From assembly GCF_914484835.1 (NCBI RefSeq), contig NZ_CAJZAR010000062.1, positions 124,001 through 188,000 on the forward strand: a stretch of 64,000 nt of DNA. The letters are read 5' to 3'. Shown one piece after another: positions 34,777 through 44,045 of this stretch (position 1 is the stretch's first letter; each line of letters begins with the position of its first letter). Made by a program: the position numbers and the translations under genes. The notes beneath the pieces are model-generated. The model saw nothing but the letters and a program-made list of their open reading frames with translations, ran no database searches and had not been told where the DNA came from. The stretch is from Paraburkholderia tropica (GTDB lineage Bacteria > Pseudomonadota > Gammaproteobacteria > Burkholderiales > Burkholderiaceae).

Positions 34777-35798
34777 TTGAGCAGTCCTTTTTGCCAGCCG
34801 AGCAAGCGGTCGCGCACGCGGAACAGCAGCGTGATGAGGCCCGAGCACATCAGCGCCATCACGAGCAGACCCGCGTACATGTTCGAATAGGCGGCCCAGC
34901 CCTGGGCCCATTGCAGATACCAGCCGAGCCCCGCTTTCACGCCCATCATCTCGGCGACGATAAGCACGGAAAACGACGCGCCCAGCCCCATGAACAAGCC
35001 GACGAACACCGACGGCAGCGCCGCCGGAATCGCGACGCGCACGATCAGGAACGCGGGCCGCGCGCCGAGCGTGCGCGCAACGTCGTAGAACGCGGCGTTC
35101 ACGCCCGCGACGCCCGACCACGTGAGCACCGCGACCGGAAACGCCGTGGCGAGCGCGATCAGGAACACGCTCGCGCTGAAGCTCGACGGAAAGAAGAAGA
35201 ACGCAAGCGGCAGCCACGCGGTCGCGGGCAGCGGGCCGATGAGCCGCAGCACCGGATGCAGCCAGTAGCCGACCGCGCGCGACCAGCCGATGCTCACACC
35301 AACGACGAAGCCCGTCGCTGCGCCGATCAGATAGCCAATCGATAGCAATCCGAACGAATGTGCGACGCTGGAGAGCAGGCGCGCGTAATCGTCGAAGAAC
35401 ACCGCGATCAACGCTTGCGGCGGCGCGAAAAACGGACGCGGCAGAATTTCGAGCTTCGCCGTGATGATCTCCCACGCGCTCACGCCGAACGCGAGCGCCA
35501 AGAGCCACGGCGCGATTGTGGGCGCGACGCCCGCGCGGCGGCCTCGCAAGGCAAGCAGAAACGCCACGGCGGCCAATGCGAGTTCGAGTGCTAGCAGTGC
35601 GTCGGTGTGCGGCCAGTCGTCGAGACTCGGCCATGCGCGTGTAACGGCCGCCGCACCGAGCCATGCGAGCGACGCGCCCCACGCGGTCAATCCCGCCCAG
35701 CCGCCGCGCGCGGCGTGTGGGGTCTGTGAAGGCGCGCGCTCCGTCGCGGCCTGCTGCGTGGGTGGCAGCGTCAACGTTCGTGCTGCGCGAGAAGTCAT
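34770..35798 (-). CDS. ABC transporter permease, SsuC/TauC type
   Basis: The protein is 342 aa. The N-terminal third adds two or three extra membrane segments before the usual six-segment BPD-type permease. The ATPase-coupling EAA-like loop reads VNAAFYDVARTLGARPAFLI followed by IPAALPSVFVGL. A run FFFFPSSFSASVFLIAL is in the membrane core. It imports sulfonate-like anions with the ATPase it overlaps. It lies 25 bp downstream of the first binding protein. The start is the ATG at 35798. Confidence 0.88.
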   Translation of the reverse strand: MTSRAARTLTLPPTQQAATERAPSQTPHAARGGWAGLTAWGASLAWLGAAAVTRAWPSLDDWPHTDALLALELALAAVAFLLALRGRRAGVAPTIAPWLLALAFGVSAWEIITAKLEILPRPFFAPPQALIAVFFDDYARLLSSVAHSFGLLSIGYLIGAATGFVVGVSIGWSRAVGYWLHPVLRLIGPLPATAWLPLAFFFFPSSFSASVFLIALATAFPVAVLTWSGVAGVNAAFYDVARTLGARPAFLIVRVAIPAALPSVFVGLFMGLGASFSVLIVAEMMGVKAGLGWYLQWAQGWAAYSNMYAGLLVMALMCSGLITLLFRVRDRLLGWQKGLLKW

Positions 35799-35823
35799 GA
35801 TCGATCGTCCTCCATTGCGAAAA

Positions 35824-36834
35824 TCAGGCCGCGCCGATCTGCGTATCGGACACGGCGCGCACATCGATGCGGCGCGGCAGGATGCCGTCGTCCACGGCTT
35901 TGTCGGCGACACGCTGCAAGGCCGCGACATCGTCGCCGGTCACGAAACGCAGTCGCAGCGCGGAACGCTGCGTGATGGTGAGCGCCGCCGCGTCGGGCGT
36001 GCGCGTGAGCGTGCCGTAGACGCGCGCGTAGGCTTGCGGATTCGCGAGCGCCCACTGCCCCGCGTGCTGGATGCGCACGAGCACGTCGGCGATGGCGGCG
36101 CGCTTGAGCGGATCGGCGTGCGCCGCGCCCGAGGCGGTAATGAAGTTCAGACCGGTGTTGATGCCCGTGCCGTCGCGCAGCACGCGCGCGCCACGCGAGA
36201 CGGCGATGCCGTAGTACGGATCGAAGGTCGCCCAGACTTCGAGCGCGCCCGAGGCGAAGGCCGCGAAGGCGTCGACGGGCAGGATGTAGCGCACATTCAC
36301 ATCGTGGCGCGAGAGGCCCGCTTCGGCGAGCGCGCCGTAGAGCTGGAATTCGGAAATGCTGCCGCGCGCCGACGAGACCGCAATCGTGCGGCCCTTCAGT
36401 TCCGCGACGCTGCGGATCGGCGAATCCTGCGGCACGAGCAGGCCGAGTTGCGTGGGCGAACCGACGCGCGTGGCGACGATGCGCAGTGACGGATCGCCCG
36501 TCGCTGCCGCGAGCACCGGCAGGTCGCCGGCGGGCGCGATATCGACGGCATTGGCGCGCTGCGCCTCGAACAGCGGCGCGGCACCCTGGAAGTTCGCCCA
36601 GCGATAACGGTAGGGCGCGCCGTCGAGCACCTTCGCGGCTTCGGTGAGCGCGCGCATTCCGCCGGCCTGATCGCCGAGCACGAGCGTGACCGACGCGAGA
36701 TCGGCGGCCAGCGCACTGCGCGGCGCTGTGGCAAAGCCGAGCGCCGCGAGCGATGCAAGCGGCGCGGCGGCGCACGCGCCGAGCAGACGCCGGCGCAGCA
36801 GGAACGACGTGGAAGCGGAGACAGAAGCGGTCAT
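35824..36834 (-). CDS. ABC substrate-binding protein, aliphatic sulfonate type
   Basis: The protein is 336 aa from MTASVSASTSFLLRRRLLGA, a twin-arginine-like or Sec signal ending SALAAD. SsuA-type features: LVLGDQAGGMRALTEAAKVL, VDIAPAGDLPVLAAATGDPS, ELKGRTIAVSSARGSISEF and ALEVWATFDPYYGIAVSRGA. It is the first gene of the minus-strand importer operon. It is clearly of the same family as the orphan binding protein at 22385, which shares the DPY and KG(R/K)xIA motifs. The promoter region with a 22-bp palindrome lies just upstream. Confidence 0.87.
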   Translation of the reverse strand: MTASVSASTSFLLRRRLLGACAAAPLASLAALGFATAPRSALAADLASVTLVLGDQAGGMRALTEAAKVLDGAPYRYRWANFQGAAPLFEAQRANAVDIAPAGDLPVLAAATGDPSLRIVATRVGSPTQLGLLVPQDSPIRSVAELKGRTIAVSSARGSISEFQLYGALAEAGLSRHDVNVRYILPVDAFAAFASGALEVWATFDPYYGIAVSRGARVLRDGTGINTGLNFITASGAAHADPLKRAAIADVLVRIQHAGQWALANPQAYARVYGTLTRTPDAAALTITQRSALRLRFVTGDDVAALQRVADKAVDDGILPRRIDVRAVSDTQIGAA

Positions 36835-36897
36835 AGGCCCTCGCGTGCAATATGGCTGCAAGCGTAGCGACGATATGTACCGCTGAGAATTATTCTA

Positions 36898-36919
36898 TTT
36901 CGATATGTTTATATCGAAA
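36898..36919. promoter_or_regulatory. Palindromic AT-rich site upstream of importer operon
   Basis: TTTCGATAT, four bases, ATATCGAAA: perfect 9-bp arms, 64 bp before the first binding-protein gene. The right arm and the bases after it (36908-36929) match 18 of 22 positions of the element upstream of the monooxygenase operon at 16942. It is a probable binding site for a shared sulfur regulator. Confidence 0.55.
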
Positions 36920-36992
36920 CACTATTTATGTTTTGCATGCACGGCGCACCGCTTCCGTGCATGCGCAGTTCGCGGACTGCGTTTCGCGAACC

Positions 36993-37418
36993 TCACTTGG
37001 CGAACAGCTGGCCGATATCCTTGAACGCCTTGAATTCGAGCGCGTTGCCGCACGGATCGAACAGGAACATGGTGGCCTGTTCGCCCACCTGGCCCTGGAA
37101 GCGGATATACGGCTCGATCACGAAGGCCGTGCCGAACGCGCGCAGACGCTCCGCGAGCGCTTCCCACTGGGTCCATTCGAGCACCACGCCGAAATGCGGC
37201 ACCGGCACATCGTGGCCGTCGACCGGATTCGTGTGCGCGCTTTCCTGCGACGCCGTTTTCGGATGCTCGTGAATCACCAGCTGATGGCCGAAGAAATCGA
37301 AGTCGACCCAGGCGTCGCTCGAACGTCCTTCCGCGAGACCGAACACGCGGCCGTAGAAGTCGCGCGCGGCAGGCAGATCGTAGACGGGAATCGCCAGATG
37401 AAACGGGGAAAGACTCAT
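36993..37418 (-). CDS. VOC (glyoxalase/bleomycin resistance-like) family protein
   Basis: The protein is 141 aa from MSLSPFHLAIPVYDLPAARD, with GGAGCGC upstream of the ATG at 37418. The vicinal-oxygen-chelate fold shows as FYGRVFGLAEGRSSDAWVDF, DFFGHQLVIHEH (metal-ligand histidine region), VPHFGVVLEWTQWEALAERL, and FLFDPCGNALEFKAFKD with the C-terminal metal glutamate. It resembles stand-alone dioxygenase-like or glyoxalase proteins of unknown substrate. It is divergent from a LysR gene that may regulate it. Confidence 0.85.
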   Translation of the reverse strand: MSLSPFHLAIPVYDLPAARDFYGRVFGLAEGRSSDAWVDFDFFGHQLVIHEHPKTASQESAHTNPVDGHDVPVPHFGVVLEWTQWEALAERLRAFGTAFVIEPYIRFQGQVGEQATMFLFDPCGNALEFKAFKDIGQLFAK

Positions 37419-37531
37419 GATGCGCTCCGGTATGCGGGGGTGTTGTCGTAGGGAATTCGCATCATCATACGCACGGGCGTCGTTCAATAAAATCAATATA
37501 TAATTTTCTAAAACATAAAGGAAATTTGTGA

Positions 37532-38407
37532 ATGATCCGTGAGCTAAAAACGCTGATCGCCGTTGCGCGCGAGGGAACGTTTGCCGCGGCGGGCAAGCGC
37601 ATCGGCCTCACGCAAGCGGCCGTCAGCGCGCAAATGCAGCGGCTCGAAAACGAACTGGGTTTCGCGCTATTCGAGCGCGAAGGACGCAATGCGCGCCTCA
37701 ACGCGCGCGGCGAGCAACTGCTCGTGCAGGCGCAGGAAGTGATCCGCCTCTATGGCAATCTGAGCGCCGTCACGGTCGATCCGGCCATCGAGATGCGCGT
37801 GACGATCGGCGCGATCGCTTCGGTGCAGCGCGCGTTGCTGCCCAACGCCCTCGCCGCGTTCTACCGCCAATGTCCGGGCGCGCGCACGCGTGTGATCCCC
37901 GGGCTGTCGATGGAACTCATCAATCTCGTCGATGCGGGCGAAGCCGATCTTGCGGCCATCATCCGGCCACCCTTCGCGCTTCAGAGCGATTTGCGCTGGA
38001 CCTCGCTGGTGCGCGAGCCGTTCATGCTGATCGCGCCGCGCGCGGTCAAAGGCGACGATTGGATGGAGCTGATCGCCACGCAGCCGTATATCCGCTATGA
38101 CCGCGCGTCGTTCGGCGGCCGTCAGGTCGACCGCTTTTTGCGGCGCATGCAGTTGAACGTGCGCGAGATCTGCGAACTCGACGAACTCGAAGCCATCGTC
38201 AAGCTCGTCGAGAACGGCGTGGGCGTGGCGCTCGTGCCGCAGACCGCTACGTGGCGAAAGTGGCCCGCCAAAGTACGCGCGCTCGATCTCGGCCATCACG
38301 TGTTTCATCGCGACATCGGCATCGTGCATCGCGGCGCGAGGCAGATGAGCGAGTCGGCGAAACTGCTGCTCGGCTTGCTGGAGCAACAGGCTCGGGACGT
38401 CCGCTGA
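37532..38407 (+). CDS. LysR-family transcriptional regulator
   Basis: The protein is 291 aa. The N-terminal helix-turn-helix shows as MIRELKTLIAVAREGTFAAA and GKRIGLTQAAVSAQMQRLEN. The effector domain follows: VTIGAIASVQRALLPNALAA, LVREPFMLIAPRAVKGDDWM and VKLVENGVGVALVPQTA. It starts at 37532 after AAGGAAA. The divergent VOC gene, 113 bp away, is the obvious candidate target. The intergenic region is AT-rich. Confidence 0.88.
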   Translation: MIRELKTLIAVAREGTFAAAGKRIGLTQAAVSAQMQRLENELGFALFEREGRNARLNARGEQLLVQAQEVIRLYGNLSAVTVDPAIEMRVTIGAIASVQRALLPNALAAFYRQCPGARTRVIPGLSMELINLVDAGEADLAAIIRPPFALQSDLRWTSLVREPFMLIAPRAVKGDDWMELIATQPYIRYDRASFGGRQVDRFLRRMQLNVREICELDELEAIVKLVENGVGVALVPQTATWRKWPAKVRALDLGHHVFHRDIGIVHRGARQMSESAKLLLGLLEQQARDVR

Positions 38408-38410
38408 GCC

Positions 38411-38451
38411 AAGAAAAAGCCACGGCACGCCGCGTGGGCGACACCGTGGCT
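38411..38451 (-). terminator. Rho-independent terminator of phospholipase C gene
   Basis: On the minus strand AGCCACGG (38451-38444), an 18-nt loop with internal pairing, then CCGTGGCT, followed by TTTTTCTTGG. It lies 60 bp past the phospholipase stop codon. Confidence 0.7.
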
Positions 38452-38510
38452 ACATGCATTCGAACGCGCAGTGAGCGCTCAAATAAGCGCTCAAACGCCG
38501 TCGAACGTCA

Positions 38511-40622
38511 TCATGCGCCGAGCGCCGGATCGCTATAGCTCGGACGGCCCGTTTCCACGTGGCCCGCGATGCGGCGCACGAAGGTCGCGTCGCTATCGAC
38601 GGTGATGGTCAGGTCGTACCAGCCATGCGCGTTGCGCAGGTCGAGATAGAGTTGCTCGGTGTCGCCGCCGCGCACCGTGCGCTGGATCTTCGTGTTCGAA
38701 TCGTAAGCGTTGACGATCGTGAACTGGCAGCGCGCATGGCCCGTGTTTTCCAGACGCAATTGCAGATTGCCGTTCGCCACGTCATAGCCCTCCGCCACTT
38801 CCGGCCGCGCCACGTCGCCGCCGAACCAGCCCGTCTGCACCTGCTTGCCCGCGAAGCGACGCAGGAACCCGTTCGGGCCGTGCACCGTGAAATCGTAGGC
38901 GCCGGTCAGGCCAATCGAGAGCTTGTCTTCGAGGCGCTTGCCCGCTTCCACCGTATAGGTGCGCGGCGCATCCGCACTGCCCGCCGTGTAGACGAGAAAC
39001 ACCGCGCCCGCGCGCCCCGTGTTGATGAAATGCGCGCCCGCCGTGCCCGTCGACACATTCGCGTTGAAGCGCACGAACAGCTCATACGGCAGCGCACGCG
39101 CGAGGCGCACGCCGGATTCCTGCTTCGGCACCGCGCCGACGGCGGGCGGCAGCGGCACATAGTCGGGATGACGGCTCTTGTCGGGCGGCGCATAGCCGGT
39201 GGTCGACGGCAGCGAGGGCAGCGCGGCATTCGGCGTAGCGAAGTCGAACGCGGCGGTCAGGTCGCCGCACACAGCGCGACGCCACGGCGTGATATTCGCC
39301 TCGCGCAGATCGTGATGGACTCCGAATCGTTTTTCGATGAAGCGGATCACCGAGGTGTGATCGAAGGTTTCCGAGCACACCCAGCCGCCACGCGACCACG
39401 GCGACACCACCAGCATCGGCACGCGCGTTCCGAGGCCATACGGTCCCGACGCGTACTTGCTGCTGCCAGGAAAAATCTCGTTCGTAGTATCGACCGTCGA
39501 CAGACCATTCGCGCTCGACGTGGGCGGGAACGGCGGCGCAAGGTGATCGAAGAAGCCGTCGTTCTCGTCGTAATTCACGAGCAGCACGGTCTTGCTCCAG
39601 AGATCGGGATTCGAGGTGAGGATCTGCAGCACCTGATCCACGTACCACGCGCCGTAGTTCGCGGGCCAGTTCGGATGCTCCGAATAGGCTTCGGGCGCGA
39701 CGATCCACGAAACCTGCGGCAGCGTGTTGTTCGCCACGTCCTGCTTGAGCACGTCGAAATAGCCGCCGCCCGCGAGCACGTTCGTGCCCGTGCGCGCGCG
39801 GTCGTAGAGCGGGTTGCCCGGCTGCGCGTTCTGATATTGCGTGAAGTAGAGCAGCGAGTTGTCGCCGTAATTGCCGATATACGGATTGTCGCCGGTCCAG
39901 CCCCACGAGCCCTTCGCGTCGAGCCCCTCGCCCACGTCCTGATAGATCTTCCACGAGATGCCCGCGTTTTGCAGCACTTCGGGATACGTGGACCAGCCAT
40001 AGCCCGCTTCTGCGTTGTCGACCACGGGGCCGCCGCCGCTGCCATCGTTGCCCACCCAGCCGGTCCACATGTAGTAGCGGTTCGGGTCCGTCGAGGTCAT
40101 CGTCGAGCAGTGGTAGGCGTCGCAGATCGTGAAGGCGTCGGCGAGCTGATAGTGGAACGGGATGTCGTCGCGCGTGAGGTAGGCCATCGTCGTCGTGCCC
40201 TTCTGCGGCACCCACTGATCGTAGCGACCGCCGTTCCAGGCGGCGTGCGTCGTGGGCCAGTCGTGCGGCAGATCCTGAATGAACTGCAGGCCGAGATTGG
40301 CCGCGGTCGGATGAAACGGCAGCACTTCGCCGAGTCCCGCTGCGAGCGGCTGATTCCACACCGGCTTGCCGTTGGGCAGCGTGATCGTGCGCGTGTCGCC
40401 GAATCCGCGCACGCCGCGCAGCGTGCCGAAGTAATGGTCGAACGAGCGGTTTTCCTGCATGAGGATCACGATGTGCTCGACGTCCTGGATGCTGCCCGTG
40501 CGATTGTTCGCGGGAATCGCGAGCGCGTTGCGGATGCCTTGCGGCAGCATCGTCAGGGCGGTGGCCGAACCGGCGCTCATCGCGGCGGTGCGGAGAAAGT
40601 CACGGCGGCTTCTCGAAGTCAT
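38511..40622 (-). CDS. plcN: Phosphocholine-preferring phospholipase C (TAT-exported)
   Basis: The protein is 703 aa, the usual size for this family. The twin-arginine signal is MTSRSRRDFLRTAAMSAGSA. The phosphoesterase domain begins HIVILMQENRSFDHYFGTLR, with metal-site residues in YHCSTMTSTDPNRYYMWTG, VNYDENDGFFDH and SETFDHTSVIRFIEKRFG. Two C-terminal DUF756-type beta domains follow (about residues 500-700). It hydrolyses phosphatidylcholine or similar lipids outside the inner membrane and is often phosphate-regulated. Symbol plcN is by family likeness. A small lipoprotein-like gene lies upstream in the same direction. Confidence 0.9.
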   Translation of the reverse strand: MTSRSRRDFLRTAAMSAGSATALTMLPQGIRNALAIPANNRTGSIQDVEHIVILMQENRSFDHYFGTLRGVRGFGDTRTITLPNGKPVWNQPLAAGLGEVLPFHPTAANLGLQFIQDLPHDWPTTHAAWNGGRYDQWVPQKGTTTMAYLTRDDIPFHYQLADAFTICDAYHCSTMTSTDPNRYYMWTGWVGNDGSGGGPVVDNAEAGYGWSTYPEVLQNAGISWKIYQDVGEGLDAKGSWGWTGDNPYIGNYGDNSLLYFTQYQNAQPGNPLYDRARTGTNVLAGGGYFDVLKQDVANNTLPQVSWIVAPEAYSEHPNWPANYGAWYVDQVLQILTSNPDLWSKTVLLVNYDENDGFFDHLAPPFPPTSSANGLSTVDTTNEIFPGSSKYASGPYGLGTRVPMLVVSPWSRGGWVCSETFDHTSVIRFIEKRFGVHHDLREANITPWRRAVCGDLTAAFDFATPNAALPSLPSTTGYAPPDKSRHPDYVPLPPAVGAVPKQESGVRLARALPYELFVRFNANVSTGTAGAHFINTGRAGAVFLVYTAGSADAPRTYTVEAGKRLEDKLSIGLTGAYDFTVHGPNGFLRRFAGKQVQTGWFGGDVARPEVAEGYDVANGNLQLRLENTGHARCQFTIVNAYDSNTKIQRTVRGGDTEQLYLDLRNAHGWYDLTITVDSDATFVRRIAGHVETGRPSYSDPALGA

Positions 40623-40714
40623 GTTCTGGTTTCCATCTTCAGGTTGAGAAAGCACGCGCGACGCGCCGACGCCGATTCATTCGGCAAGCGGCAAAGGTCG
40701 CGCGGCCGGGGGCG

Positions 40715-41197
40715 TTAATCGGCGGTGTGAATCTCGGGTGGTGCGAGCGGTGCGTTCTGCGCGCTTTGCGTGCCGTCGTTCGCGGCGGGCTGTGCGGGCG
40801 AGCGCACGGCGGCTGCGGTCAACGCGTCGGCGCTGTCCGTGTTCCCGGCGGCATTCGATGATAGGGAATCCGAATTAGTCGCGAACGCGGCAGCAGAAGG
40901 TGCTGGCGTTTTCCCTTGTGTCGCAGCAGGCTGCACATCGGCCAGTTCGCGCGCGGCGCTCGATGTGAGCGAGACGCGCGCGTCTTCGGCGCGATCGCCG
41001 CACGCGCTCAACGCGCTGACCGTCATGGCGCAGACGAACGTCACGGCGCACGCGCGCCGACTCGTTCGCGTCACGCGTGTCATGTGTGCGATATGCACGA
41101 TATGCGCGACGTGCGCCATCAGCGCCTCGGGCAAGCTCAAACATTTGCGCGGCGCGCTCCGCCATAGCGGACGCACCGGCGCGAAATCGACCGTCAT
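40715..41197 (-). CDS. Putative small lipoprotein
   Basis: The protein is 160 aa from the ATG at 41197, which has GGAG seven bases upstream. A basic region (TRVTRTSRRA) precedes a hydrophobic stretch ending in a lipobox, VCAMTVSALSAC, followed by GDRAEDARV. The mature 90 residues are Ala/Ser/Asn/Asp-rich and probably disordered. A His-rich MAHVAHIVHIAHMTR run lies before the signal; a start at that Met would give a shorter signal peptide. It lies 93 bp upstream of the phospholipase C gene on the same strand. No family recognised. Confidence 0.5.
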   Translation of the reverse strand: MTVDFAPVRPLWRSAPRKCLSLPEALMAHVAHIVHIAHMTRVTRTSRRACAVTFVCAMTVSALSACGDRAEDARVSLTSSAARELADVQPAATQGKTPAPSAAAFATNSDSLSSNAAGNTDSADALTAAAVRSPAQPAANDGTQSAQNAPLAPPEIHTAD

Positions 41198-41469
41198 CGA
41201 AGTCTCCAACCAGAGAGAGGCACAACAACGGCTCGAGGAGCGGCCCGAGCGATGCGCTAACCGCGCGTAAGCAGCGGTAAGGCAACGCTGAAGCATAGCG
41301 AAGCTGCTTTTAATTTTTGTGACGAAACAGGCAATCCGCGCATTCACATCAGGCGCGTATACACGGCGCAAAACTTCGTCAGCAAGATGAAGGCTTGTTC
41401 GATGCAGTCTTTCATTTCGTAATCGTGCGGCACGCCGTTTGCTCGCCCATGCGCGAACAAGGACTCGCC

Positions 41470-42729
41470 ATGGCCCATGACATGAAGTCGAACAAGCAGA
41501 CGAAGCCTGCGAGGCGCGCGAAACAAGCTGTGCGTTTTCCGAAGCCGTCCGAACGCCAGGCAATCCTGATTGAACAGCGCCGCCTGAAAATGGCTCGCTC
41601 GCCGCACGCGTATGTGCGCGGCAATACTGCCCAGTATTACGAGTGGATTCTTGAAACCAATGGCAGCGCATTGCCCCACGGTCCGGCGATCTGGATCTGC
41701 GGCGATTGCCATACCGGCAATCTCGGGCCGGTCGCGAATCAGGACGGCAAGGTCGAAGTGCATATCCGCGATCTCGATCAGACCGTCATCGGCAATCCGG
41801 CGCACGACCTGATTCGACTCGGTCTCTCACTCGCGACGGCCGCGCGCGGTTCGTCGCTTTCCGGTCTGACGATCGTGCACATGATGGAAGCGCTCGCGGC
41901 CGGTTACGAAGCGGAGTTCGCGACAAAGCACAGGAATCCGAAACTTCCAGAACGACCTGAGCCGGTTCACCTTGCGATGAAGCTCGCTGTGCGCCGTTCG
42001 TGGAAACATCTCGCACAGGAACGCATTGAGGATCTCAAGCCGACGATTCCGCTCGGCAAGCGTTTCTGGCCGCTCACACGCGAGGAAAACAAGGCGATCG
42101 CCGAGATCTTCCGCGACGAAGCCATCGCGAGCCTGCCGACCGGACTGCGCGGGCGCAATGACGCGGGCGAAGTGGAAGTGCTCGACGCGGCATATTGGGT
42201 CAAGGGATGCAGTTCGCTCGGACGCCTGCGCTACGCCGTGCTGCTCGACGTCGATGGCGGCGTGATCGAGGGCGACGATCTCTGTCTCATGGATATCAAG
42301 GAAGGCGTGAAGGCGGCGGCGCCGCGCTATGAAGACGCGTCGATGCCGCGCGACAACGCCGAACGCGTCGTCGAAGGCGCGCGTCATCTTTCGCCGTTTC
42401 TCGGCGAGCGCATGCGTGCGGCGCGCATGCTCGATCGTGCGGTGGTGATTCGTGAATTGCTGCCGCAAGATCTCAAGCTCGAAATCGACGAACTCGACGA
42501 GAACGACGCGCGCGCGGTCGCGTTCTATCTCGCGACGGTCGTGGGCAAAGCGCACGCGCGGCAGATGGATCCGCCCTCGCGCCGCGCGTGGCTCGCGGAG
42601 CTGCGGCGCAATCGATCGAAAACGATCGACGCGCCGCTGTGGCTCTGGAACAGCGTCGTGCAACTCGCGAGCAGTCACGAAGCGGGCTATCTGGAGCATT
42701 GCCGCCGCTATGCGACGGGCGTGAGCTGA
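41470..42729 (+). CDS. DUF2252 family protein
   Basis: The protein is 419 aa from MAHDMKSNKQTKPARRAKQA. The family is kinase-like: MARSPHAYVRGNTAQYYEWI, the strongly conserved ICGDCHTGNLGPVANQDGKV and HIRDLDQTVIGNPAHDLIRL (APH-like GDxHxxN and DxD). Later segments are VKGCSSLGRLRYAVLLDVDG and DDLCLMDIKEGVKAAAP. It has an aminoglycoside phosphotransferase-like fold, but no reaction is established. It is cytoplasmic and followed by zapE after 145 bp. Confidence 0.85.
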   Translation: MAHDMKSNKQTKPARRAKQAVRFPKPSERQAILIEQRRLKMARSPHAYVRGNTAQYYEWILETNGSALPHGPAIWICGDCHTGNLGPVANQDGKVEVHIRDLDQTVIGNPAHDLIRLGLSLATAARGSSLSGLTIVHMMEALAAGYEAEFATKHRNPKLPERPEPVHLAMKLAVRRSWKHLAQERIEDLKPTIPLGKRFWPLTREENKAIAEIFRDEAIASLPTGLRGRNDAGEVEVLDAAYWVKGCSSLGRLRYAVLLDVDGGVIEGDDLCLMDIKEGVKAAAPRYEDASMPRDNAERVVEGARHLSPFLGERMRAARMLDRAVVIRELLPQDLKLEIDELDENDARAVAFYLATVVGKAHARQMDPPSRRAWLAELRRNRSKTIDAPLWLWNSVVQLASSHEAGYLEHCRRYATGVS

Positions 42730-42874
42730 GGCGTGAGCGGCTGCCCGCGAGCCGGCGAAGCAATCGGCCAGGCTGTTAAACTGGCGCGGTTGTGTCGTTG
42801 GCGCCGCGCATCGTCGCTTGTCTTCGTGTGTCGCGCGCCGCGCACGTTTTCCGAAGCCCTTCCCGTTTTTTCGC

Positions 42875-43948
42875 ATGCTCGATCCGTCCGCCGTCGTCCG
42901 CGCACTCGCTGCCAAAGGTATTGCCGCGGACGCCAGTCAGCGCCTCGCGATCGACGCATTGCAGGCCATGCTCAACCGCGACGGCGCGCGCGCCACGCAA
43001 GGTGTGTATTGTCACGGGCTGCCGGGACGCGGCAAAAGCCTCGTCGTCGATACGGTGTTCGCGCTCGCGAACTGCCCGAAGCGGCGCATCCATTTTCACG
43101 AGTTCACGCGCGAGGTGAATCGCCGGCTCGTGCAGGCGCCGCGTAGCGACGACCGTCTCGGCGACGTCTCGCGCGCGTGGCTTGAGGGCGTCGATTTGCT
43201 CTACTTCGACGAATTCCATGTTCACGATATCGCCGATGCCTTCCTGATCGGGCGCTTTCTCGAAACGGCGCTCGACCGCGGCACGCGCATCGTGCTGACC
43301 TCGAATTACAGCCCGGACAATCTGCTGCCCGATCCCGAGTTTCACGCGCGCTTCGAACCGACCATCGCGTTGATCGCGCGGCATTTCAAGGTGATCGCGT
43401 TCGACGGTGCGCGCGACTATCGTGAACTCGGCGCGGAGTCGGCGGAACCGCGCTACTTCGCGCCGCTCGACGGCACGCGCGAGACGTTGTGGTCGATCTA
43501 TCGCGAATACGAGGCGCAAGGCGCCGTGCATCCGGCGACGATCGAAGTTGCCGGGCGGCCGCTTGCCGTCACCGCCGCCGGCAAGCAAATGGTGTGGGCC
43601 GATTTCGATGCGCTGTGCGGCACGCACCGTTCGCATCTCGACTACCTGGCCATCGCGGAGCGCTGGCAGGGCCTGATACTCGATGGCGTCGACACGGCGC
43701 AACTCAAGCGCGGCGACGTGCTGCAGCGTTTCGTCTGGCTCGTCGATATTCTTTACGATCGCAAGCACGCGCTGTTCATCGCATCCGACCGGCCGATTCG
43801 CGCTGCGCTCGACGGCCTCGACGGCGCACACGACGTGTCGCGCACGACGAGCCGTCTCGCCGAGATGCAATCGCGCGGCTATGTGAACAGTCTCGTGCAT
43901 CGGCATATCGCTGCTTCGTCGTCGGCGGATCGGGAAACGATCGGCTGA
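42875..43948 (+). CDS. zapE: Cell division ATPase ZapE (AFG1-like)
   Basis: The protein is 357 aa from MLDPSAVVRALAAKGIAADA. AFG1-type P-loop ATPase: Walker A VYCHGLPGRGKSLVVDTVF, RIHFHEFTREVNRRL, Walker B LLYFDEFHVHDIADAFLIGR, and sensor-type IVLTSNYSPDNLLPDPEFH. ZapE interacts with the division Z-ring in E. coli under low-oxygen or heat conditions. This copy lies on a secondary replicon, so it may be a paralogue of a main-chromosome gene; that cannot be judged here. Confidence 0.87.
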   Translation: MLDPSAVVRALAAKGIAADASQRLAIDALQAMLNRDGARATQGVYCHGLPGRGKSLVVDTVFALANCPKRRIHFHEFTREVNRRLVQAPRSDDRLGDVSRAWLEGVDLLYFDEFHVHDIADAFLIGRFLETALDRGTRIVLTSNYSPDNLLPDPEFHARFEPTIALIARHFKVIAFDGARDYRELGAESAEPRYFAPLDGTRETLWSIYREYEAQGAVHPATIEVAGRPLAVTAAGKQMVWADFDALCGTHRSHLDYLAIAERWQGLILDGVDTAQLKRGDVLQRFVWLVDILYDRKHALFIASDRPIRAALDGLDGAHDVSRTTSRLAEMQSRGYVNSLVHRHIAASSSADRETIG

Positions 43949-44045
43949 CGTCTCACGGATGCGCTGCGACTCTGCGCGCGCCGCAAGGATTTTTCATCTG
44001 TTGTACAGTCCGTCGAATCTCGACTCGATGTGGACAGACAGCACG

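Noticed and set aside
38559..40718. 719-aa plus-strand open frame
   Set aside because: It is antisense to the phospholipase C gene and consists of an Arg/His/Ala-rich composition typical of shadow frames.
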